A DNA stretch of 64,000 bases, taken from positions 5,084,001 to 5,148,000 of the forward strand of contig NC_009614.1 in assembly GCF_000012825.1 (NCBI RefSeq), given 5' to 3'. Position numbers and translations under genes: made by a program. The DNA is from Phocaeicola vulgatus ATCC 8482 (GTDB lineage: Bacteria > Bacteroidota > Bacteroidia > Bacteroidales > Bacteroidaceae). Of the stretch, positions 36,502 through 43,935 are shown piece after piece (the first letter of the stretch is position 1; the number at the start of each line of letters is the position of its first letter). The notes beneath the pieces were generated by a model. The model was not told where the DNA came from. It saw only the letters and a program-made list of their open reading frames with translations, and did not search any database.

Positions 36502-39333
36502 TTATTTTTTATAACTATCCCAACCGGTTCCTGTAAAAGAAGGAGTACCTGTCACATTAATGATAGAGGAAGCATCTGTTATCGATGAATCAACAACCAA
36601 ATTGCCGTTAAAAGTACCACCCTCAATATTTAATTCCATAGGTTCGGTGTTTCCGGTACTTTTTGATAATTCCACGTTACCATTAATAATACTAGTACCT
36701 TTAACAGTTACTTTAACTCCGTCAGTGTAGGTTGAAAAGCCGCAAACATCAAATGCATATGCACCAGTTCCGGCATTAATCGTAGTATTGTTAATTAAAA
36801 TATTACCACAATTGTTACTCAATACATATAAGGCATTTAGCCCCCTCACTGTCATAGCATCCAACGTCAAATTACAGTAGTTCTGAATCATAATTTTATC
36901 ATTATCACTTGCCAGTGTTCCGTTTTTCATAGTAACGGTAGAACCTTTCAACAATTGACAACTGTTCGTTTCTGTGCCAGCCGAGCCAACGGTCGGTTTA
37001 GCAAGTGTAAGCACATGGTTGTTCAAGTCCAATTCTACAGATTGTCCACTTTGCGTTTTAAAGCCATTACAAGTAGCGTCTCCATTCAAACGTATCTTCA
37101 CGTTAGCATTACCGCTTAAGTATAAAAGTGCGGACGGATCGGAAAAAGTACCACCGGTAACAGCCAGCGATGCACCTGCACCAACCACATAGATCTTGCC
37201 ATTCAGTGTTCCACCACTGATAGTCATCTGTCCCAAGTCATTGGCTGCACCATTATGGCCTTCATTATCCACCACATACTGAGCGGAACCAGTCGTATTG
37301 AATATACCTCCTTTGATTTCAGCCACATGATGATTCTGTACGGTTGCCTGAGACATATTGGTGAACGTACCGTCGTTGATGACAAGCCGGGCTCCATCAT
37401 CATTTTTAATGGTATTAAGACCTCCGGCAAATGTACCACCGTTTATGATAAGTGAAGGATTCTGATGATTAGTACCGCTTACATATCCATTTCGCGGATT
37501 CGTATTGGTATAATCATAATACCCATTGGCTATCATCGAAGAATAATGCCCGTTTTGCGATATCTCCACATTTGGATTAATCGTCATCTCGCCATGATTC
37601 AGAATATTATAATAGCTGTTACCACCTGAACTTTCTGAGTCCTGACCGTTTTCCTTACTTCTAATATAGGTTCCGCCATTAAGAATTACTGTACCGTTAT
37701 TATAGATACAAGCTTTCCCGTGACTTACATTATCCACTGTACCATTTCCGTTAATGGTCAGTTTACTATCCTTGTTTACGGTAAATGTATCACCAGATTT
37801 GTTGGTGATTTTATGACCGTTCAAATTGATGATAACTTCATTCGTTGCGGAAATAGTAAAATCTCCCGTCAAGTCTGTGGCAAGAGTATAAGTTCCACCA
37901 TTTTTTGCGACATTTTGCAAGTCGGCTACGGCAGCATCAACTACTTCAAATGCATCATTACCGGACAGATTGGGTAATTCAGCACCCTCTTCTTTATAAA
38001 TAATGACAGTTGAAGTGTTACTGCTTTCACGACTGATGGCTGTTACTTTGGCACCACTCTTCACTCTTACATTACCGGCTTTTACCTTCAATGTATTAAC
38101 AGTAACTCCTTTACCAAGAACCAATGTGTTTGCAGCAGTAGTTGCCGTTACTTCATCATAAGTAGCTGTTTCGCCATTGGCAGCCAAAGTTACGGTAGAA
38201 GAAGGCAGATCTATCTCAAATTTAGGCGCAGTATCTAATTGCGGTACAGATACCAACACGTTTTCAGGTGCAGCTGTACCACCAGTACCAGTGCTCTCTT
38301 CTTTAATGGCAACAGCATTTGTTGTAGAAATATTTTCAAAGGATATGCTGACATTTTCTGCCGGTGTACTTTTTTTCGGTATTGAAACTGTAGGACTGGT
38401 TTCAGTTGAAGCCACATCAGCCACAGAAACAGAATTGGTTTCTTTTAAAGCATCGGCTACCTCTGATACACTTTCAACTGTTGTCGGCACACTTCCGGAT
38501 ACTTCGTCCAACGTTATAGTTGTGGTATAACGTTCGTTACGTTTAGCATCTAAAGCTTTTGTCTTTAAAACCTGGCTTGTAGCGCCATTACCAATGGAAA
38601 GTTCCAAGGCAGGATACTCGGCTACAGGCAACGGGAAATAGAATGTTTTACTGGTCACGTCATTGCCAGCAGTAAAGTTTATAGTTATGGATGAGGAATT
38701 TGACGTTTCTGTGGTTGTCAATGTAGGGATACCATCAGCGAATGCTATTTGTGCATTTCCAGCAATGGCTGGAACAGTAGTTTTTTCTTGAGCGGTCATA
38801 GAAGTCAATTTCGCCCAAGTATAGTCCTTCGGGATATTATTGACAGTTATGCTCATCAGGGCACCTGCATTTTTAAAAGCCAAGACATCCTGTGCGCTCT
38901 CATTTATTTGGCAAGCCATAAGAGCACTGCTGTTTTCTCCTTCCTTATAATTATAGGTATCCTTCAACGTTAATGATATTTTACTTCCATCATAAGAAGC
39001 ATCGCTGCCATAAGGATAAAAAGCAGCTTTCTTTACAGGACTCTCACCTTCCAGTACTCCTGAGAACCCTGCGTTCTTGGTCCCGGCTCCACTGGATAAT
39101 GAATAGTTAATGTTAGTGTAAGTAGAAGAACTTCCATTCGTTACAAAAATGCCAATCTCGTCACCTATACTCCAAACGACAGAATTGCCATTCATAGCAG
39201 TACGCGATTCAGCATCTCCCATAGTGGCACATACTTCATCAACGCCACTTTTCGCCACGCCCAAATCTTCATTGGAACAACCGGTTATTCCTAATCCAAG
39301 AACAGCTAAAGATGTGAACAATATCTTTTTCAT
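36502..39333 (-). CDS. fimbrillin-like lipoprotein with long beta-helix region
   Basis: Surface lipoprotein of 943 residues. Signal MKKILFTSLAVLGLGITGC has the lipobox Cys at 19. Residues about 30-290 match the fimbrillin-like pattern of Bacteroides (SRTAMNGNSVVWSIGDEIGIF, then KKAAFYPYGS). From about 450 onward the protein consists of short repeated turns rich in Asn and Gly, such as EVIINLNGHKITN, LTINGNGTV, TVILNGGTY, LIINGGTFAGG and MTISGGTLNGK, typical of a right-handed parallel beta-helix adhesin. It is encoded 30 bases after the 39-residue peptide, on the same strand. It may be a cell-surface adhesin or a carrier for the processed peptide. Ser/Thr content is high. No catalytic motif is seen. 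Confidence 0.85.
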   Translation of the reverse strand: MKKILFTSLAVLGLGITGCSNEDLGVAKSGVDEVCATMGDAESRTAMNGNSVVWSIGDEIGIFVTNGSSSTYTNINYSLSSGAGTKNAGFSGVLEGESPVKKAAFYPYGSDASYDGSKISLTLKDTYNYKEGENSSALMACQINESAQDVLAFKNAGALMSITVNNIPKDYTWAKLTSMTAQEKTTVPAIAGNAQIAFADGIPTLTTTETSNSSSITINFTAGNDVTSKTFYFPLPVAEYPALELSIGNGATSQVLKTKALDAKRNERYTTTITLDEVSGSVPTTVESVSEVADALKETNSVSVADVASTETSPTVSIPKKSTPAENVSISFENISTTNAVAIKEESTGTGGTAAPENVLVSVPQLDTAPKFEIDLPSSTVTLAANGETATYDEVTATTAANTLVLGKGVTVNTLKVKAGNVRVKSGAKVTAISRESSNTSTVIIYKEEGAELPNLSGNDAFEVVDAAVADLQNVAKNGGTYTLATDLTGDFTISATNEVIINLNGHKITNKSGDTFTVNKDSKLTINGNGTVDNVSHGKACIYNNGTVILNGGTYIRSKENGQDSESSGGNSYYNILNHGEMTINPNVEISQNGHYSSMIANGYYDYTNTNPRNGYVSGTNHQNPSLIINGGTFAGGLNTIKNDDGARLVINDGTFTNMSQATVQNHHVAEIKGGIFNTTGSAQYVVDNEGHNGAANDLGQMTISGGTLNGKIYVVGAGASLAVTGGTFSDPSALLYLSGNANVKIRLNGDATCNGFKTQSGQSVELDLNNHVLTLAKPTVGSAGTETNSCQLLKGSTVTMKNGTLASDNDKIMIQNYCNLTLDAMTVRGLNALYVLSNNCGNILINNTTINAGTGAYAFDVCGFSTYTDGVKVTVKGTSIINGNVELSKSTGNTEPMELNIEGGTFNGNLVVDSSITDASSIINVTGTPSFTGTGWDSYKK

Positions 39334-39363
39334 ACGTGTATGTTTTTAAATTATTTATTTCAA

Positions 39364-39483
39364 TTACCAAGGCTGCGGGTTATAGTCTTCTGTTCCACCA
39401 CTTACTGCAAATCCTTTTTCCACTTCTACTTCGATAACCTCCACTTTAGGAGCCTCATACATTTCCATATTGTTTGTTTCCAT
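39364..39483 (-). CDS. 39-residue Gly-Gly peptide, candidate RiPP precursor
   Basis: A short gene at the head of the operon. The product begins METNNMEMYEAP, has a run of alternating Val and Glu, then AVSGG at residues 26-30, and ends TEDYNPQPW (31-39). The pattern Tyr-x-x-Pro, Val/Glu-rich stretch and Gly-Gly resembles small Bacteroidales natural-product precursors, with a possible leader of 30 residues and a core of 9. ATG at 39483 is preceded by GGAAATT, an acceptable AT-rich initiation region; a second ATG lies at codon 6. The downstream genes (PqqD-like, kinase, nucleotidyltransferase, exporter, peptidase) fit a role as substrate. There is no independent proof it is translated. Confidence 0.6.
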   Translation of the reverse strand: METNNMEMYEAPKVEVIEVEVEKGFAVSGGTEDYNPQPW

Positions 39484-39782
39484 AATTTCCGTACAATAAA
39501 TTTAGATTATAATTTTTCAATGATTCTGTTCAGACATTATACGCCCCAATTATACCATAGAATATTTTTTTATGAAAGATGCTATAATTGCCGTCTGTGG
39601 GCAGAAGACTCCTGGCGGTCCGGTGACATATACTGTGTCTCCGCAACCTCGACTTGACAGATAACGGGAAATAAGGATTCGCATTCCCGCTTGCAGTGTT
39701 GTTTTCATACGTCTGTAAATGTTAGATCAGTCTATCTTGTCAAAAGACTTTGCCTAACTCCCCCTCCTCTGTTCGGCGGTTA

Positions 39783-39872
39783 ATAAAAAAAAGCGTGAGG
39801 GCTGTATCTTGTTTATCTTATCGTCGGGCCTTCGCATTGCCTTGTACCTAGATAAACAACAGCCACCCACGC
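39783..39872 (-). ncRNA. strong hairpin with poly-U, possible small RNA or terminator
   Basis: On the minus strand GCGTG, GCTGT-type and GTTTATCT segments pair with AGATAAAC, ACAGC and CACGC across an ~80-base hairpin (39793-39872), followed by an 8-9 T run. This is the shape of the 3' end of a small RNA. A 78-codon open frame (39754-39990, with CHYC and GGCC cysteine pairs) overlaps it, so a coding role is not excluded. I do not recognise the RNA family. Confidence 0.4.
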
Positions 39873-40164
39873 CATTAGGTATATAGATGCCACAGTAATG
39901 GCAGGTATATAACACAGACGTGAGCGTTGTTGTTATCATCTTCAGGTACAGTTCAAAGTTGCGAAGTTTGACGATAGAAGATAATTTCAATAACGCTTCT
40001 TAAAATATGTAACGTTCTACTACGCCATAGTATAATAGTCGGTACAAATATAATAATTTCTTAAATAGGAAAAACGTTTCTTAGCGATTATTTTTAATAA
40101 TTGCTACCACAAGCATTAAAAACACTTCTGTATTTCACAATAAATCGACTCAACATAACGCCAA

Positions 40165-40292
40165 TACCAATAGAAAGTTATAAGCAATTATACCCTCATG
40201 CTCTCATTATGCATATAATCCATTGATAATGAGTGTTGAATGAATGATGGTAGCATATTTCAAAAAGTATCTTTACCCTCATGCCCTCATTC
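40165..40292 (+). repeat. left copy of ~130 bp inverted repeat
   Basis: Runs from ATACCAATAGAAAGTTATAA to CCCTCATGCCCTCATT. Its reverse complement recurs at 40868-40997 with about 85% identity by eye. The best-kept core is TAATCCATTGATAATGAGTG followed by ATGAATGATGGTAGCATATT. Each copy has the motif CCCTCATGnyCTCA near both of its ends. Confidence 0.85.
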
Positions 40293-40499
40293 TACAGAAC
40301 AAATAAAAAGAGCATATCTATCTGATAACCAATAATATGAGCACATACGAAGTCTTAATTCAAAAGTTTGTCAGCCATCGCATTTTGAGCTTTTTCATCA
40401 CAGTATACTCTATTTTACAAACATCCGATTACATTTTCATGCTGACAAGTTCTACTCATCGTACTTTCCTATTTGTTCTTTCTATTATTCGCAATTGCT

Positions 40500-40587
40500 T
40501 ACTCACTAATGTGACTAACTATAATCACAAACGTGACTAAAGTTAATCACAAGTGTGATTAAGTCTAACCACTAATGTGATTAAGCA
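40500..40587. repeat. four palindromic iterons at 22 bp spacing
   Basis: Four units of the form TAAnCACnAnnGTGAnTAA; the CAC of each unit falls at 40504, 40526, 40548 and 40570, an exact 22-base period. The third unit, TTAATCACAAGTGTGATTAA, is nearly a perfect palindrome. Arrays like this bind a protein side by side on one DNA face: plasmid-type replication iterons or repressor operators. Confidence 0.8.
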
Positions 40588-40867
40588 ATTTCCCATAGTA
40601 AAGAACTGCAATATGAATGACCGATTATCATATAATGATTTCTATATAAACTATCAAGAACTCCCTAAAATGCAGTAGTTACCGTTGTTTCTCCTAGCAA
40701 AATATGATAAGATTCGTGTATATAAAAGGGATCTTGTAGGCATTATGCCATTTTTCTTCACCTAAAACGGCAAAATAGACTCTTTTCTCACCTGAGTGAT
40801 TTTGAAACGAATTCAGCTATATCACATTGAATATAAGAATATTAGATAATAATCAGTATAATTAAAC

Positions 40868-40997
40868 AGTGAGAGCATGAGGGCAAATTGTTTCTTCAAA
40901 AATATGCTACCATCATTCATTTAACACTCATTATCAATGGATTATATACATAATGAGAACATGAGGGCATATTTGCTTATAACTTTCTATTGGTTAT
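40868..40997 (-). repeat. right copy of ~130 bp inverted repeat
   Basis: Inverted partner of 40165-40292. Together they enclose ~575 bases that hold the iterons and no convincing gene (the longest frame, 40337-40540, is AT-rich and unlike a protein). Confidence 0.85.
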
Positions 40998-41006
40998 CTC
41001 CTTTCT

Positions 41007-41120
41007 TTATTCCTTGATATTACGGATATGACTAACAGGCACACCGCCCACAACCGTATTTGCCGGAACCTCTCTTGTCACGATCAAACCTGCTGCAATG
41101 ACAGCATTGTTTCCGATGGT
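41007..41120 (-). pseudogene. C-terminal remnant of a hexapeptide acetyltransferase
   Basis: The minus strand encodes TIGNNAVIAAGLIVTREVPA then NTVVGGVPVSHIRNIKE and a stop, the typical end of a LacA/Maa-type acetyltransferase. Stop codons lie immediately upstream in frame, so only ~37 codons survive. The intact acetyltransferase at 62074-62649 ends in the same way. The break coincides with the edge of the restriction-modification region, suggesting an insertion or deletion boundary. Confidence 0.75.
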
Positions 41121-41280
41121 TATTTATCGGATAAATGAAGAATAAGTGCTTTGTTTCTTATTCTATTTATCAAATGTTACTTGTACCATTAGAATGAAGA
41201 AGGCTGATTAGTATGAATGTGAATATGCTGCATATAAATTTTCAACCAAAACAATTATGGATTGCCGATGAAAAACTTAA

Positions 41281-42624
41281 ATGTCTAATACATGGTTTAG
41301 ATTAAGGAGAGGATTTTTCCTCTCCTTTTTTCCTTCCGATACGCCCCATTATGAGAATGTGCCGTTTGAGCTGCCGAATTCGTGGGTATGGTGTAGATTG
41401 GAAGATATAGCTTATGTTGCATCTGGAAGTACACCAGATAAAACATGCTTTGTAGAGAATGGTGTTCCTTACATTAAGATGTACAATCTCAGGAATCAAA
41501 AAATAGATTTTGCCTATCATCCACAATATATTACAGAAGAAGTGCATAATGGAAAGCTCCAGCGTTCGCGCACAGAAGTAGGAGACCTTATTATGAATAT
41601 TGTTGGACCACCTCTTGGTAAACTTGCAATTATTCCTACAACATTGCCACAAGCAAATTTTAATCAGGCCGCTGTACTAATACGCCCTTACAAATTTAAA
41701 GAGGTGTTGGTATCATATCTAAAAGTCTACTTAGAGGAAATGTCAGAAATAAATTCTATTGCCACACGAGGTTCTGCCGGACAGGTTAATATATCACTGA
41801 CACAATCTCAAAATATGCGAATACCAATACCGCCTTTAAATGAAGTTAGAAGGATAATTGAAGAGGTGTCTAAGTATGATATTTTGATTGATTCGCTCAA
41901 ACAAAATATTACTGACATTCAAAATCTTATAGCCTATACCAAATCCAAAATCCTTGATCTTGCCATTCACGGTAAACTAGTACCGCAAGATCCGAATGAC
42001 GAACCAGCCATTGAACTATTGAAGCGCATAAATCCCGACTTCACACCTTGTGATAACGGGCATTATACGTTTGACGTTCCGAGCGGGTGGATAACGACAA
42101 ATTTAGGGTCAATATTTAATGTCGTATCAGCTAAAAGAATTTTGAAGTCAGATTGGAAGCATAGTGGTGTTCCATTTTATAGAGCACGTGAAATAGCCAA
42201 GCTGTCTATTTATGGACTTGTAGATAATGAATTATATATTTCAGAGGAACATTATAACTCATTAAAGGAGAAATTTCCAGTACCCAAAGCGTCAGATATT
42301 ATGATTTCTGCCGTTGGTACTATTGGCAAATGCTACATTGTAAAAGAGTCTGATAAGTTCTATTACAAGGATGCAAGTGTACTTTGTTTGTGTAATGACT
42401 ATCAAATAAATGCGAAATATATTTACCACATCATGAGAAGCGAATATATGCTAAAACAGATGTATGATAACTCAAAGGGTACAACTGTTGATACCATTAC
42501 GATTGAAAAGGCAAAACAATATATATTGCCCCTACCTCCACTTGCCGAGCAACAGCGCATAGTAGCCAAGATTGAAGAGACATTCTCCATTTTTGACGGT
42601 ATTCAAAATTCCTTAGAAGCGTAA
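41281..42624 (+). CDS. silent type I restriction specificity subunit (HsdS) cassette
   Basis: Frame of 447 codons encoding two target-recognition domains (about 25-220 and 265-440) separated by the conserved helical spacer that includes LAIHGKLVPQDPNDEPAIEL. It lacks the N-terminal conserved segment of the active HsdS (residues 1 to about 60 there), starting instead with ~17 unrelated residues and joining homology at SDTPHY. A strong terminator sits over its first codons. It is therefore most likely not expressed and serves as a donor of recognition domains for the inverted active hsdS through the repeat pairs noted below. The ATG given is only nominal. Confidence 0.85.
   Translation: MSNTWFRLRRGFFLSFFPSDTPHYENVPFELPNSWVWCRLEDIAYVASGSTPDKTCFVENGVPYIKMYNLRNQKIDFAYHPQYITEEVHNGKLQRSRTEVGDLIMNIVGPPLGKLAIIPTTLPQANFNQAAVLIRPYKFKEVLVSYLKVYLEEMSEINSIATRGSAGQVNISLTQSQNMRIPIPPLNEVRRIIEEVSKYDILIDSLKQNITDIQNLIAYTKSKILDLAIHGKLVPQDPNDEPAIELLKRINPDFTPCDNGHYTFDVPSGWITTNLGSIFNVVSAKRILKSDWKHSGVPFYRAREIAKLSIYGLVDNELYISEEHYNSLKEKFPVPKASDIMISAVGTIGKCYIVKESDKFYYKDASVLCLCNDYQINAKYIYHIMRSEYMLKQMYDNSKGTTVDTITIEKAKQYILPLPPLAEQQRIVAKIEETFSIFDGIQNSLEA
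41304..41331 (+). terminator. terminator just before the silent hsdS homology
   Basis: AAGGAGAGGA and TCCTCTCCTT make a perfect 10 bp stem with a TTTT loop and a T-run. It ends 2 bases before the 20 bp repeat at 41333, so any plus-strand transcript is stopped before the silent cassette. A short frame (41213-41304) ends exactly at it. Confidence 0.8.
41333..41352 (+). repeat. shufflon repeat a, silent copy (20 bp)
   Basis: CTTCCGATACGCCCCATTAT, identical and inverted at 45093-45112, at the junction before recognition domain 1 (encoded SDTPHY). Confidence 0.95.
42019..42068 (+). repeat. shufflon repeat b, silent copy (50 bp)
   Basis: Fifty bases starting TTGAAGCGCATAAATCCC and ending CGGGCATTATAC, identical and inverted at 44398-44447. 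Weaker homology continues ~80 bases further through the spacer-coding part. It lies between recognition domains 1 and 2. Confidence 0.95.
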
Positions 42625-42654
42625 ACAAGAACGCTTCTAAGGACTAATGTAACT

Positions 42655-43458
42655 TTACCAGTTCACCACTTTATCCACAATCTTCTGCTGTTCGCTGGCA
42701 GTGCGGCGTAAATAGATACGAGTGGTTTCTATGCTTTCATGCCCCATGAGGTCGGCAAGTAAAGCAAGGTCGTTAAAGCGGTCAAGGAAGTTTTTGGCGA
42801 AACGGTGACGGAATGAATGAGGGTAAACCACCTCTTTGTTCATCCCGTATTTTTCAGCAAAATGTTTGAGTTGAGAAGCTATTCCACGAGTAGTAATGCG
42901 CTGTCCAAACCGATTCAGAAAGATGTAGCCGGAAGTAAGTCCTATTTCTCTGAGCCATTTCGCAGCCTCCGTGCGCAAGTTCTTCGGGATATACAAACGG
43001 CGTATCTTTCCTCCCTTGCTGTATAGGTCAAGATGCCCGATTTGTATATGTTCTGCTTTGATATGGAGTAGTTCGCTGACACGTGCCCCTGTAGCAGCCA
43101 TAAACCATACGATGAAATACCACTCATCATAACCATCTGCTTTGAGCTGGGCTTTGAGAAATTTGTAATCGGCATCGCTTATTACATTTTCCAAAAAGTT
43201 CTTCTGTTGTACCTTTACGAACTTCACTTTCAGTTTCTCTTGTTTTGTAAATTCCAGATACTTATTGATACCTTGCAGCCGAAGGTTCACCGTCTGTGGC
43301 TTAAAGTTCTCCACCAAGTACCCCTTATATGCCAAGAGGTTCTTCTTGTTTACTTCTCCATAATGATTGAGGAAATACTGTACCGTCCACACATACGATG
43401 TAACGGTGTTCTTGGCGAGATTAGTCTTTGCCAAATGATTTTTGAATTTTGTTACCAT
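42655..43458 (-). CDS. tyrosine recombinase inside the hsdS locus
   Basis: Site-specific recombinase of 267 residues. The start at 43458 (MVTKFKNHLAK) is chosen because upstream in-frame codons are the antisense of an hsdS fragment. An N-terminal SAM-like core-binding domain (about 1-100) is followed by the catalytic domain with Arg in TGARVSELLHI, the HxxR box HSFRHRF, and LMGHESIETTRIYLRR containing the last His and the Tyr nucleophile. It lies between silent and active hsdS genes, the standard position for the invertase that shuffles type I specificity genes in Bacteroidales. Its targets are presumably one or more of the three inverted-repeat pairs. Confidence 0.92.
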   Translation of the reverse strand: MVTKFKNHLAKTNLAKNTVTSYVWTVQYFLNHYGEVNKKNLLAYKGYLVENFKPQTVNLRLQGINKYLEFTKQEKLKVKFVKVQQKNFLENVISDADYKFLKAQLKADGYDEWYFIVWFMAATGARVSELLHIKAEHIQIGHLDLYSKGGKIRRLYIPKNLRTEAAKWLREIGLTSGYIFLNRFGQRITTRGIASQLKHFAEKYGMNKEVVYPHSFRHRFAKNFLDRFNDLALLADLMGHESIETTRIYLRRTASEQQKIVDKVVNW

Positions 43459-43519
43459 ACTACATTGATTTATAATGAATACAGTAACAATATAAGAGAA
43501 TATATCGAACATGATAAGA

Positions 43520-43541
43520 AGTTGCCTGAAGGATGGGCTAT
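43520..43541 (+). repeat. shufflon repeat c, silent copy (22 bp)
   Basis: AGTTGCCTGAAGGATGGGCT plus AT, identical and inverted at 44374-44395, at the beginning of recognition domain 2 (encoded LPEGWA). Confidence 0.95.
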
Positions 43542-43935
43542 GTGCAGGCTTGAATAAGTTGTAGATTATGAACAACCTACTGCTTATATTATAAATTCAA
43601 CGGCTTATGATGATTCCTACTCAATACCAGTCTTAACAGCAGGTAAGTCTTTTATAATTGGTTATACCAATGAAGCGACAGGGATATGCTCAAATCTTCC
43701 TTGTATAATCTTTGATGATTTTACAACAGATTCAAAACTAGTTGTTTTTCCTTTCAAGGTAAAATCATCAGTAATGAAGATTCTAAAAATGCACAGTGAT
43801 ATTGAGATTGATTATGTGGCAATGTTTATGAGTGTCACATATCAATCTGGTTACACTCATAAACGATATTGGATTTCTGAATACTCAAAATAAGAGATAC
43901 CTATACCACCGAAGGCAGAACAAAAACGGATTGTT
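43520..43935 (+). pseudogene. decayed spare HsdS recognition domain 2
   Basis: Plus-strand coding remnant in the frame of repeat c: LPEGWAMCRLE, stop, then VVDYEQPTAYIINSTA through YQSGYTHKRYWISEYSK, stop, then EIPIPPKAEQKRIV. The two in-frame TAA codons (43555-43557 and 43891-43893) each look like a single-base change from a sense codon. The fragment ends where it meets the active hsdS tail to tail. Recombination at repeat c would give the active gene a truncated second domain. Confidence 0.85.

Noticed and set aside
39550-39708. A 52-codon minus-strand frame upstream of the GG peptide, containing two Cys residues, considered as a second precursor.
   Set aside because: No ribosome site, no leader-like features and no similarity to the GG peptide; composition fits random coding.
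39754-39990. A 78-codon frame over the strong hairpin.
   Set aside because: Not listed as a gene because the base-paired structure explains the sequence at least as well; kept as an open question in the findings.
40337-40540. A 67-codon plus-strand frame between the long inverted repeats.
   Set aside because: Phe/Ile/Ser-rich translation of AT-rich DNA that runs into the iterons; no initiation signal.
40500-40587. The 22 bp repeats considered as a CRISPR array.
   Set aside because: Units are palindromic and directly adjacent, with no unique spacers and no cas genes.
41213-41304. A 30-codon frame ending exactly at the terminator before the silent hsdS.
   Set aside because: Too short to judge and no recognised similarity; mentioned only with the terminator.
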